Source: JAFGSG01 sp964626055
GTDB lineage: Bacteria > Spirochaetota > UBA4802 > JAFGDQ01
Direction: 5' to 3'
NCBI GenBank assembly: GCA_964626055.1
Contig: CAZVDF010000008.1
Coordinates: forward strand, 29,519-93,518
DNA length: 64,000 bases
Shown here: positions 26,237 through 34,674 of the stretch, piece after piece
How the letters are laid out: the number at the start of each line of letters is the position of its first letter
Numbering within the stretch: the first letter of the stretch is position 1
Program-made: the position numbers and the translations under genes
The notes under the pieces: generated by a model
What the model saw: only the letters and a program-made list of their open reading frames with translations
What the model was told of the DNA's origin: nothing
Databases searched by the model: none

Positions 26237-26359
26237 AATTGAAATGCATCAAAAAATTTTTGAGGACGCCTTTCAGGCCTGATGCAACTGCCTTCGAAAT
26301 CTTGAGAAACTAACCAGGAAGGCCTGATTCCGCAGAAAATTTTTTAATGCATTTCAATT
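26237..26359. repeat. R2 palindromic element, copy 1
   Basis: The arms 26237-26260 and 26336-26359 match over 23 of 24 bp. The tip has GAGGACGCC...CAGGCCTG on the left and CAGGAAGGCCTGATTCCGC on the right, so a second AGGCCT stem continues the hairpin. It lies just after leuB and could end its transcript. Confidence 0.7.
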
Positions 26360-26390
26360 TATTGCTGATTGCTAATAATTATCTGTGCAG

Positions 26391-26475
26391 TGGTATATCG
26401 ATATCATTAATAATTTCCTGCGGAACTCGGCCTACGGCCTCAGACAGTCCTCGGAAATTATTAATGATATTCATA
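26391..26475. repeat. R2-like palindromic element, copy 2
   Basis: The arms (TGGTATAT, then ATATCATTAATAATTTCC, and their complement) pair over about 28 bp with two mismatches. The tip shows GCGGAACTCGGCC and GGCCTCAGACAGTCCTC, the same GCGGA/GAGGA-GGCC order as in the two other R2 elements, although the arm sequence is unrelated. Confidence 0.6.
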
Positions 26476-26535
26476 TACCAGAAGATCGCTTGAGTATTTA
26501 CAGTGATATTAGATGCAACCTAAAATATTCTAAAG

Positions 26536-28230
26536 TTATTCATAAATAGAAACAGTATAGTAATCGATCACGTCGTCATCCGTCATCCAGATGCCGTCCC
26601 CGCCGGCTCCGCTGTAATAGGTTGTCCCCAGAGGATTCCCGAGACGATCGAATCTGTTTCTCATGTATGAATCTAATTTAATATCATCCCCGGTGAACCA
26701 TATTTTGTCTTTACCTGCTCCGTAAGAAACGATATATGTCTCCTGGTCTTTCTTTACATTATTTATTAAATTATATCTGATAAATATTTTATACCACGGA
26801 ATATCGTCTGCCGTAAACCAAAATTCATCCGGCCCAATACTGTTATCCGGCCAGTAATAACATGTATATGTCTCGGTCGATCCTGTGTATTCCTGGACAA
26901 TATAGGAATGAATATCATCATCGCCGTTGAACCATTTTCCGTCTTCACCCGGCGAATTCGAAAAAACGGTTAATGTCGGCTCCCCTTCCCTGTTATATTC
27001 ATATATCGCTCTCGAGCCAATAACATCATCATCAGTAAACCATGTATTATCCAGACCCTCTTTGTTGTACTCGATCCTCTCTATAATTTTGTTTTCCGGA
27101 TTATAGGAATAGGAATACCAGTAAGAAACGTTGCCGTATCTGTCATGGCCTGCGGCTTCTCTTAGAATATTCCCGGACTTATCGTATATATACGTGGTTT
27201 CAGTTTCCAGTTCGTCATCATCAGTAAACCATTTTCCGTCAGGCCCAGGTCCCATGAATTTCCATTCAGTATCGACTTTTAGATTTTTATTATAATTATA
27301 AATATAATAACAGCTGATAACATTTATATCAGAATACAGAATTTCTTTTGTAAGAAGGTTATTATCATATTCATAGGCATGCAGGGCTGAAAAGCCGTCA
27401 TCATTGGTGAGCCAGATGCCGTCGCCGCCTGCCGAATTTCCCTCTATGTATTCTACCTCTTTCCCGTTCTTATCAAACAAATGAATTTTATATGAAAAAT
27501 AAATATCATCCTGTGTATGATAAACGCCGTCAGCGCCCGGATTGCTGTATGAATACGTTTCCACCGTATCTCCGGCATAGTTATAAACGCTCAATTGATG
27601 AATATCATCGTCATCATTGAACCATATCCCGTCTTTACCGCCTGAATAAAATTCGGTGTATCTCGATATTATTCCATTGTCAAAATATTCCGGTACGGCA
27701 TAACCGATTATTTCATCATTGCGAGGATCGATTTTGGATTTATTTTTAGGCAGATACTCGATGCTCCTTATTAATTTCCGGTTTTTAATTATTACTATAT
27801 ATTTTGTTGTGGTTCCGTCTTCCGATGTCACGGAATAAACAACTTTGCCTTTGGAAAAATTAACCGCTTTGCCTTCAGCAGGCGCTATGGATTTTCCAGA
27901 ATATGCGATTGTAGGAATTAAAGCGCTTCTGTTCGTATAAACGGGGATTCTTACCGTAATTATATTTCCGGTTATTGTGCCGGAAACATCTTCGGATAAA
28001 TATTTCGAATTATTTTCTGCACGAAATTCGAACGACCGGATAATTTGACTGCTTTCAGATTGAACATTGTCTTCCGTTTCAATGCCTGAGAAAAAGAGTT
28101 CATCTTTATCGGTTTGAGAATCGGCATAATCACTTTTGTCGCTTTTTACTGCATTATCTTTACTGCATGAAATAAATAACAGAAAAGAAATTGCCAGTAG
28201 CAGGGACGAGCAGATTTTTTTAATTTTCAT
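26536..28230 (-). CDS. Surface lipoprotein with DUF5018-like domain and GxDGxWFTxDD repeats
   Basis: 564 aa. The signal peptide ends in the lipobox FISCS (Cys22). Residues about 63-150 form a DUF5018-like beta-sandwich (SFEFRAENNSKYLSE ... KYIVIIKNRK), the same kind of unit repeated in the 52021-54792 protein. From about 185 on there are nine copies of a motif like GGDGIWFTDDD, about 35-50 residues apart, each with a Tyr-rich strand (YEYDxxGN), resembling an RHS/YD-type beta solenoid. The Asp clusters suggest calcium binding. Both sides of the gene carry R2 palindromes. No function is known. Confidence 0.7.
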   Translation of the reverse strand: MKIKKICSSLLLAISFLLFISCSKDNAVKSDKSDYADSQTDKDELFFSGIETEDNVQSESSQIIRSFEFRAENNSKYLSEDVSGTITGNIITVRIPVYTNRSALIPTIAYSGKSIAPAEGKAVNFSKGKVVYSVTSEDGTTTKYIVIIKNRKLIRSIEYLPKNKSKIDPRNDEIIGYAVPEYFDNGIISRYTEFYSGGKDGIWFNDDDDIHQLSVYNYAGDTVETYSYSNPGADGVYHTQDDIYFSYKIHLFDKNGKEVEYIEGNSAGGDGIWLTNDDGFSALHAYEYDNNLLTKEILYSDINVISCYYIYNYNKNLKVDTEWKFMGPGPDGKWFTDDDELETETTYIYDKSGNILREAAGHDRYGNVSYWYSYSYNPENKIIERIEYNKEGLDNTWFTDDDVIGSRAIYEYNREGEPTLTVFSNSPGEDGKWFNGDDDIHSYIVQEYTGSTETYTCYYWPDNSIGPDEFWFTADDIPWYKIFIRYNLINNVKKDQETYIVSYGAGKDKIWFTGDDIKLDSYMRNRFDRLGNPLGTTYYSGAGGDGIWMTDDDVIDYYTVSIYE

Positions 28231-28403
28231 AACGTGACCTGAATTACAGTATATAATCGGAAGCGGTTTAATATTGATATGAAATTTTAATTTATAAAGA
28301 CAAACTTTTATTTACAAGTCAATAGATTTTCAATATTTTTTAAAATTAACAAATTGTTAATACTTTATAGATACACTGTACAGTCAATCAGTCCATATTT
28401 TCC

Positions 28404-28434
28404 TTGACTTATCATTTGAAATCCAATTTATAAT
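28404..28434 (+). promoter_or_regulatory. Possible promoter upstream of the alpha-2-macroglobulin gene
   Basis: TTGACT (28404-28409) and TATAAT (28429-28434), separated by 19 bp, which is longer than ideal. Transcription would run through the palindromic element at 28464-28664 before reaching the gene at 28714. Confidence 0.3.
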
Positions 28435-28463
28435 ATACTATTCCTGCAAAAACAAAAAGTCAG

Positions 28464-28664
28464 TAGATGTCATCTCTGAATTTTATTTTACTGATAAAAT
28501 GGAATACATTACAAAATTTTTGAGGACGCCTTTCAGACCTGATGCAATTGCATTTAAAAACATGAAAAGCTTACCAGAAAGGTCTGATTCCGCAAAAAAT
28601 TTTGTAATGTATTCCATTTTATCAGTAATCATTTAAATAAATCTATAATTTTGAGATAACTTTT
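28464..28664. repeat. R2 palindromic element, copy 3, with R5-like outer ends
   Basis: The arms 28488-28521 and 28595-28628 are a perfect 34-bp inverted repeat. The tip has GAGGACGCC...CAGACCTG and GGTCTGATTCCGC, matching copy 1 except that both arms carry a compensating G/A change. Outer ends GATGTCATCTC and GAGATAAC resemble the R5 termini. Confidence 0.75.
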
Positions 28665-28713
28665 ACATTTCCTCTTAAACAGCTTTTAATTATATACTTC
28701 AAGGAGCACTTAT

Positions 28714-31700
28714 ATGCAGCTCATTCATAGAGTGTTGTTTACAGGCATCATCCTTTTCACCGTATCGAACGTATTTACCGAAGATTATCCCAGGGTGGAG
28801 ATGTTCTCGCCGCAGGGCGTTGTGAAAGGCGTGCGCCAGGTCACGGCGCGCTTCTCAGAGCAGATGGTGCCGTTCGGAGATCCGCGGGCAAATGTGTCTC
28901 CGTTCGAAATGGACTGTAGTTTTAAGGGCACAGGCAGATGGGCTGACACAAAAAACTGGGTGTTCGATTTTGACGGCAATCTGCCTGCCGGGATGCGGTG
29001 CACTTTCAGGCTGAGACCGGATTTAAAAACTCTTGCAGGTAAAGAGCTGAAAGGACAAGACAAGTTTACGTTCTCTACGGGCGGACCTTCCGTAATAAGA
29101 TCCAATCCTTATCAGGGCTCCGCCCATATCGATGAAGAGCAGATATTCATTTTATACCTTGATGCAGAACCGGATAAAACATCGGTCGAAAAAAACGCGG
29201 CGTTCTCTGTCGAAGGCATACAGGATTACATTGGTATAAGGATAATTGACGGCAAAGAACGCGATGAAATTTTAAAGTCGCAATGGGGCTTACGGACAAG
29301 GCTGATGCAACCGGTCATACTGATCCAGTGCAAACAGACGTTCCCTTCCGGGGCCAAAGTAAGCCTTGTATGGAGCAGGAACATCGAATCGGCAACAGGA
29401 GTTGCGAATTTAAATGACCAGGTTTTGCGCTACAAAGCCAGGCCCGCATTTAATGCGGACTTCCATTGCGACAGGGAGAATGCAAAGGCGAACTGTATAC
29501 CGATTCTTCCCATGACCCTTCGTTTTTCCGCGCCTGTCAGCAAAAGCCTTGCGGGTAAAATAATATTAAAAGGCAAAGACGGAAAAATCTGGAGACCTGA
29601 ATTATCCAATGACGAGGATAACGACAATGCCGTTAACGGAGTCTATTTTAAAGGACCATTCACTGAAAACTCCGCTTTTAAAATAGAACTTCCGGGTAAT
29701 TTTATAGACGATTCAGGACGCCGGCTGGTGAACGCGGACGACTTTCCTCTTGCAGTCCGCACGGACAAATATCCCCCGCTCGCGAAATTCAGCGCAAGAT
29801 TCGGCATACTGGAATTGAAAGCGGATCCGGTACTGCCCGTAACCCTCAGAAACATTGAACCTGAAATAAAAGCAAAGATACTTCACGTGGGCAAAGAGGG
29901 CTTTATAGGAAACCTGATCGGAAAGGTACTGAATGTTTCATCAAAGGGGGAAAGCATCCAGGAATGGCTCAGACGCGCCGGAAATGCGGAGCGCAGCAAA
30001 TCTGTTTTTACCGGTGAAAAGTCCGCAAAAGAATTCAGAATACCCAGGTCGTCGGGAGCGGCGGCGTTTGAGGTCGTAGGAATACCGCTTAAAGAACCCG
30101 GATTCTATGTTGTCGAGCTGGAAAGTGAGATCCTGGGCTCATCTCTTCTCGGCAGACAGTCTCCCATGTATGTGCCGACATCGGTCCTTGTGACAAATCT
30201 TTCAGTGCATTTTAAATGGGGAAGGGAGTCCTCACTTATATGGGTTACAGCTCTTAATACCGGTGAACCGGTAAAAGATGCGGAAGTTGCGGTAAAAGAC
30301 TGCGCTGATAAAATCCTGTGGCATGGTAAAACAAATTCAAACGGGATCGTTAAAATCGATTCAGCTTTGCCTTCTTTAAACGATATTCCGGATTGCAGGT
30401 ATAATTCCATCGGCAGCGGGTATTTTATAACGGCAAAACTAGGCAGCGACATGTCTTTTGTGTTCTCAAGCTGGGATGAAGGAATTGAGCCGTGGAGATT
30501 CCAGCTGCCCCAGGACTACTACAGCGACCCGACCATAGCACGCACGATATTCGACCGCACGCTTCTGCGCGCCGGAGAAACTGTGCACATGAAGCATGTT
30601 ATCCGGCAGCATACGATGAGCGGCTTCCTGGTACCTGCCAGAGACAAACTGCCGAATCTGCTTGTGATCGCGCACTATGGAAGCAGCGAGAAATATGAAT
30701 TTCCGCTTGCATGGGATATATACGGAACAGCGGAGACTTCATTTGCAATTCCGAAAGACGCAAAGCTCGGCACATACGGGCTGACTTTTCAAAGCGGAAG
30801 TTCAAAATCGGGAAGAAGGGCTTATTATAACAGGCAACTTTCCGGCGGCGAATTCCGCGTGGAAGAGTTTCGTATTCCTCTTCTGAAGGGAAGCATAATC
30901 CCGCCGCGGGATCCTCAGATCAATGCGAAGAGCCTTACGCTTGATATCAATGTAAGATATCTGGCGGGCGGGGGAGCAGGGAATCTCCCGGCAAAGCTCA
31001 GAAGCAACATACAATATAAGACGCCGCCGGCATTCGAGGGATATGATGAATTCGTATTTGCCACAGGTTCGGTAAAAGAAGGTATCGAACGCAGCGGCCA
31101 GGCAATGGACGAAGAAGCCGAAAACGAAGAATCGGGCAGCGAAGAAAGCGCACAAAAATCCGGTAAAATCCCGGCAATTGATTTAACGCTGGATAAATTC
31201 GGCGGAACTCGCGTCACAATCCCGGATCTGCCGGGGGCGGATCATCCTCAGGAAATCCTGGCAGAGCTCGAATACAGGGATCCTAACGGAGAGCTGCAGA
31301 CAGTATCTTCCGGAATTCCTTTATGGCCGTCAAAATACGTGATAGGCATTAAGCCAGACTCATGGGCATTATCAAAAGATAATTTTAAATTCCATACGGT
31401 TGTACTGGATCTGACCGGCAAACCGGTCGCAGGCGCGCCGGTTAAGATATATATGTTCACAAAAAAAACATACTCGCACAGGAAACGCCTTGTGGGGGGA
31501 TTTTACGCGTATGAATACACTACGGAGGTAAAAAAAGCCGCTGCCGTCTGCGAAGGGAAAACCGATTCAATAGGACTTCTGATATGCGGAATGAAATCTC
31601 CGGTATCTGGCGAAGTGATCCTTCAGGCTGAGAGCGAGGACAAAGACGGCAACAAAACGGTCGCGAACCGCGGGCTCTGGGTCGCCGGGCAGGGAGAATG

Positions 31701-34365
31701 GTGGTTCGAGGTATCCGACAACGACAGGATAGACCTTTTGCCGGAAAAGAAAAGATACGAGCCTGGGGAGACGGCGGTATTCCAGGTAAGAATGCCGTTC
31801 AGAAATGCGACAGCTCTCGTCACCGTCGAGAGAGAGGGCATTATGGAATCATGGATAAAAAAGCTCTCCGGCAAGCAGCCGGTGATCGAAGTGCCGGTCA
31901 GGGGAACATACGCTCCGAACTGCTTCGTTTCCGTACTGGCTGTAAGGGGCAGGATCTCCGGCGTTCAGCCGACCGCAATGGCTGACATGGGCAGGCCGTC
32001 GTATAAACTCGGGATCAGCGAAATAAAAGTCGGATGGAAAGAGCACGAGCTGAAAGTAAGCGTTACACCCGAGCGCAGGGTTTACAAAATACGCGAAAAA
32101 GCGAGAGTCAGAATAAAAGTAAAAACTTCCGATGGTAAAACGCCCCCGCCGGGGACGGAAGCCGCTGTCGCTGCAGTGGACGAAGGCCTGCTCGAGCTTA
32201 TGCCCAACCAGAGCTGGAACATACTACCCGCGATGATGGGCCAGAGGCCGTACGAAGTAAAGACTGCAACCGCCCAGATGCAGGTCATAGGACGGCGGCA
32301 TTTCGGCTTAAAAGCTTTACCCCAGGGAGGCGGAGGCGGACGGCAAACGACGCGCGAACTGTTCGATACTCTGCTCCTCTGGAAAGGAAGAGTTAAACTT
32401 GACAACAAGGGAGAAGCGATTATTGAAATTCCTCTTAACGATTCAATTACTTCCTTCCGAATTGCAGCTGTTGTAACCGCAGGAACAAGCTTTGGAACAG
32501 GAACTGCATCGATACAATCCACTCAGGATCTGATGATACTCGCCGGCCTGCCTCCTGTGGTAAGGGAAGGCGATCTTTTTAAAGCAGAGTTCACTCTGCG
32601 CAATACAACCGGGCGGCCGATGGTGCTGGAAGCGTCCGCAAATGCCGAAGGTATCGCCGGCAGTCTGAAGCCAGAAGAGCTGATTCTTCAGCCCGGGGAA
32701 GCAAAGGAGATCGGCTGGAATATTTATGTGCCGGTCGGTATCGATAAACTTGCATGGACAGCTGAAGTAAAAGAAAAAAACGGGGCAAAGGATTCGATAA
32801 AGATAGGCCAGAAGGTCGTGCCTGCCGTACCCGTAAGCGCGTTTCAGGCGACCATTGCACAAATTGAGAAGAAATATCTCCTCGCGATTGAACGGCCCAA
32901 GAATGCCATACCGGGAAGAGGCGGAGTACGCGTCACTTTAAAGCCGAAGTTATCGGGAGCGCAGCCCGGAATAACCGATTACATGAAGAACTATCCCTAT
33001 TCATGTCTTGAGCAGAAGATATCTGTCGCCGTTGCCCTGCGCGACAAAAATAAATGGGAGGATATCGTAGCCGGGATCAGTTCATATATCGACCCGGACG
33101 GTTTTGCAAAATATTTCCCGACAAGCCTTTACGGCAGTCCCGTCCTTACATCATATATAATTGCCATTGCAAATGAAGCTGAATGGAATCTGCCGCAGGA
33201 CGCGGAGAGCAGGATGAAGAAAGCTCTAAATAAATTCATAGAAGGATCCGTGACCCGGCATTCTCAGATACGGACCGCGGATCTCGCGATCAGAAAGCTT
33301 TCCGCAATCGAGGCCCTGTCGCGAAGCGGAGAAGCGCAGCCGAAATTGCTCGACTCAATCTCGATCGAGCCGAACCTGTGGCCTGCTTCGGCCGTGATCG
33401 ACTGGTTCAATATACTTCATAATATAAAAAATATTCCTGATCGCGAAAAAAAGATAAAAGAAGCCGAGCAGATACTAAGATCGAGACTCAATTTTCAGGG
33501 GACAAAAATGGGATTTTCGTCGGAAGGAAGCGACTTTTTATGGTGGCTGATGGTTTCCAATGACGTAAACAGCGTACGCCTTGTGCTGTCGCTTATTCAC
33601 GCGGGAAAATGGAAGGAGGATATGCCTAGGATAGTGGGCGGCGCGCTCGCCAGGCAGCACAGGGGCAGATGGGACCTGACTCCGGCGAACGCATGGGGAG
33701 TTCTCGCGCTGGAAAAATTTTCGCAGTTATATGAAGCTGTAGCAGTATCCGGAGAAACACGTACCGTCCTTGCGGACGAATCGCAGACTACCGACTGGAG
33801 CGCCGCGCCGAAGGGAAAATCATCGCTGTTTGCATGGCCTTCGGGGAAAAACGATCTCAGCATTTCGCATATGGGCGGAGGCAGGCCATGGGCAACTGTT
33901 CAGAGCCTGGCCGCCATTCCGCTTAACGAACCGATCTCATCGGGATACAGGATAAGGAAGACCGTTCGGGCCATTGAGCAAAAGAATCCGGGCAGATGGA
34001 CGCGCGGGGACATTTATCGCGTGCGCCTGGATCTGGAAGCGCAGGCCGATCAGACATGGGTGGTAGTCAGCGATCCGGTCCCGGCCGGGTCGACAATACT
34101 CGGCAAAGGGCTCGCAAGGGATTCACAGATACTGACAAAAGATGAAGAAAGAAAGGGATGGGTCTGGCCGGCTTACGAGGAACGGAGTTTTGAAGCTTTC
34201 CGGGCTTATTATGAATTTGTTCCGAAAGGCAAGTGGACTGTCGAGTACACTATTCGGGTTAACCAGAGCGGAAAATTCCATATGCCGACAACACGCGTGG
34301 AAGCGCTTTATTTCCCGGAAATGTTCGGAGAAATACCGAATGGAGTGATCGAGGTGGTACGGTAA
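28714..34365 (+). CDS. Bacterial alpha-2-macroglobulin with thioester (YfhM-like)
   Basis: 1883 aa with an N-terminal signal sequence (about 1-22) but no lipobox. It carries the thioester motif CLEQ at residues 1431-1434 inside PYSCLEQKISVAVAL, flanked by the alpha-alpha barrel that surrounds it. Upstream are macroglobulin-like domains and a bait-region-containing central part (AAVDEGLLELMPN, LFDTLLLWKGRVKLD, DSITSFRIAAVVT). Such proteins trap proteases in the periplasm. The immediate neighbour is pbpC, the usual partner, thought to repair peptidoglycan during attack. ATG at 28714 follows AAGGAG. Confidence 0.92.
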   Translation: MQLIHRVLFTGIILFTVSNVFTEDYPRVEMFSPQGVVKGVRQVTARFSEQMVPFGDPRANVSPFEMDCSFKGTGRWADTKNWVFDFDGNLPAGMRCTFRLRPDLKTLAGKELKGQDKFTFSTGGPSVIRSNPYQGSAHIDEEQIFILYLDAEPDKTSVEKNAAFSVEGIQDYIGIRIIDGKERDEILKSQWGLRTRLMQPVILIQCKQTFPSGAKVSLVWSRNIESATGVANLNDQVLRYKARPAFNADFHCDRENAKANCIPILPMTLRFSAPVSKSLAGKIILKGKDGKIWRPELSNDEDNDNAVNGVYFKGPFTENSAFKIELPGNFIDDSGRRLVNADDFPLAVRTDKYPPLAKFSARFGILELKADPVLPVTLRNIEPEIKAKILHVGKEGFIGNLIGKVLNVSSKGESIQEWLRRAGNAERSKSVFTGEKSAKEFRIPRSSGAAAFEVVGIPLKEPGFYVVELESEILGSSLLGRQSPMYVPTSVLVTNLSVHFKWGRESSLIWVTALNTGEPVKDAEVAVKDCADKILWHGKTNSNGIVKIDSALPSLNDIPDCRYNSIGSGYFITAKLGSDMSFVFSSWDEGIEPWRFQLPQDYYSDPTIARTIFDRTLLRAGETVHMKHVIRQHTMSGFLVPARDKLPNLLVIAHYGSSEKYEFPLAWDIYGTAETSFAIPKDAKLGTYGLTFQSGSSKSGRRAYYNRQLSGGEFRVEEFRIPLLKGSIIPPRDPQINAKSLTLDINVRYLAGGGAGNLPAKLRSNIQYKTPPAFEGYDEFVFATGSVKEGIERSGQAMDEEAENEESGSEESAQKSGKIPAIDLTLDKFGGTRVTIPDLPGADHPQEILAELEYRDPNGELQTVSSGIPLWPSKYVIGIKPDSWALSKDNFKFHTVVLDLTGKPVAGAPVKIYMFTKKTYSHRKRLVGGFYAYEYTTEVKKAAAVCEGKTDSIGLLICGMKSPVSGEVILQAESEDKDGNKTVANRGLWVAGQGEWWFEVSDNDRIDLLPEKKRYEPGETAVFQVRMPFRNATALVTVEREGIMESWIKKLSGKQPVIEVPVRGTYAPNCFVSVLAVRGRISGVQPTAMADMGRPSYKLGISEIKVGWKEHELKVSVTPERRVYKIREKARVRIKVKTSDGKTPPPGTEAAVAAVDEGLLELMPNQSWNILPAMMGQRPYEVKTATAQMQVIGRRHFGLKALPQGGGGGRQTTRELFDTLLLWKGRVKLDNKGEAIIEIPLNDSITSFRIAAVVTAGTSFGTGTASIQSTQDLMILAGLPPVVREGDLFKAEFTLRNTTGRPMVLEASANAEGIAGSLKPEELILQPGEAKEIGWNIYVPVGIDKLAWTAEVKEKNGAKDSIKIGQKVVPAVPVSAFQATIAQIEKKYLLAIERPKNAIPGRGGVRVTLKPKLSGAQPGITDYMKNYPYSCLEQKISVAVALRDKNKWEDIVAGISSYIDPDGFAKYFPTSLYGSPVLTSYIIAIANEAEWNLPQDAESRMKKALNKFIEGSVTRHSQIRTADLAIRKLSAIEALSRSGEAQPKLLDSISIEPNLWPASAVIDWFNILHNIKNIPDREKKIKEAEQILRSRLNFQGTKMGFSSEGSDFLWWLMVSNDVNSVRLVLSLIHAGKWKEDMPRIVGGALARQHRGRWDLTPANAWGVLALEKFSQLYEAVAVSGETRTVLADESQTTDWSAAPKGKSSLFAWPSGKNDLSISHMGGGRPWATVQSLAAIPLNEPISSGYRIRKTVRAIEQKNPGRWTRGDIYRVRLDLEAQADQTWVVVSDPVPAGSTILGKGLARDSQILTKDEERKGWVWPAYEERSFEAFRAYYEFVPKGKWTVEYTIRVNQSGKFHMPTTRVEALYFPEMFGEIPNGVIEVVR

Positions 34366-34370
34366 CCTCA

Positions 34371-34626
34371 CCCCCTATCCCCCGAAGGGGGCACCGGCTT
34401 GGAAAATCTTCTAAATGGATTCAATATTTGTCGTATAATATATGACTATAAAAATTAAAAAAAAATAGTCCATATCTTCTATGAAGCTGGATAAGGATAA
34501 CCTTGAAAAGGACGTGAGATGCCACCCTGGCCAGCTGCCTCCATGGAGAAGGTATGAGTTGTGAAGAATAGAAGACGAATGTTAAGTTTTATTCCAAGAT
34601 AGTGCCCCCTTCGGGGGATAGGGGGC
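34371..34626. repeat. R3 C-rich palindromic element between the macroglobulin and pbpC genes
   Basis: The ends 34371-34394 and 34602-34625 are a perfect 24-bp inverted repeat, each containing CCCCC-GAA-GGGGG. The interior holds TCTTCTAT and ATAGAAGA in inverted order, and a stretch with five GGA triplets (for example GCTGGATAAGGATAACC). It occupies nearly the entire gap, so the two genes are either co-transcribed through it or pbpC has its own promoter. Confidence 0.75.
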
Positions 34627-34674
34627 TACGAGAGCCGTGATCTATATTAATTATTTTCACTAAAATTAATTATC

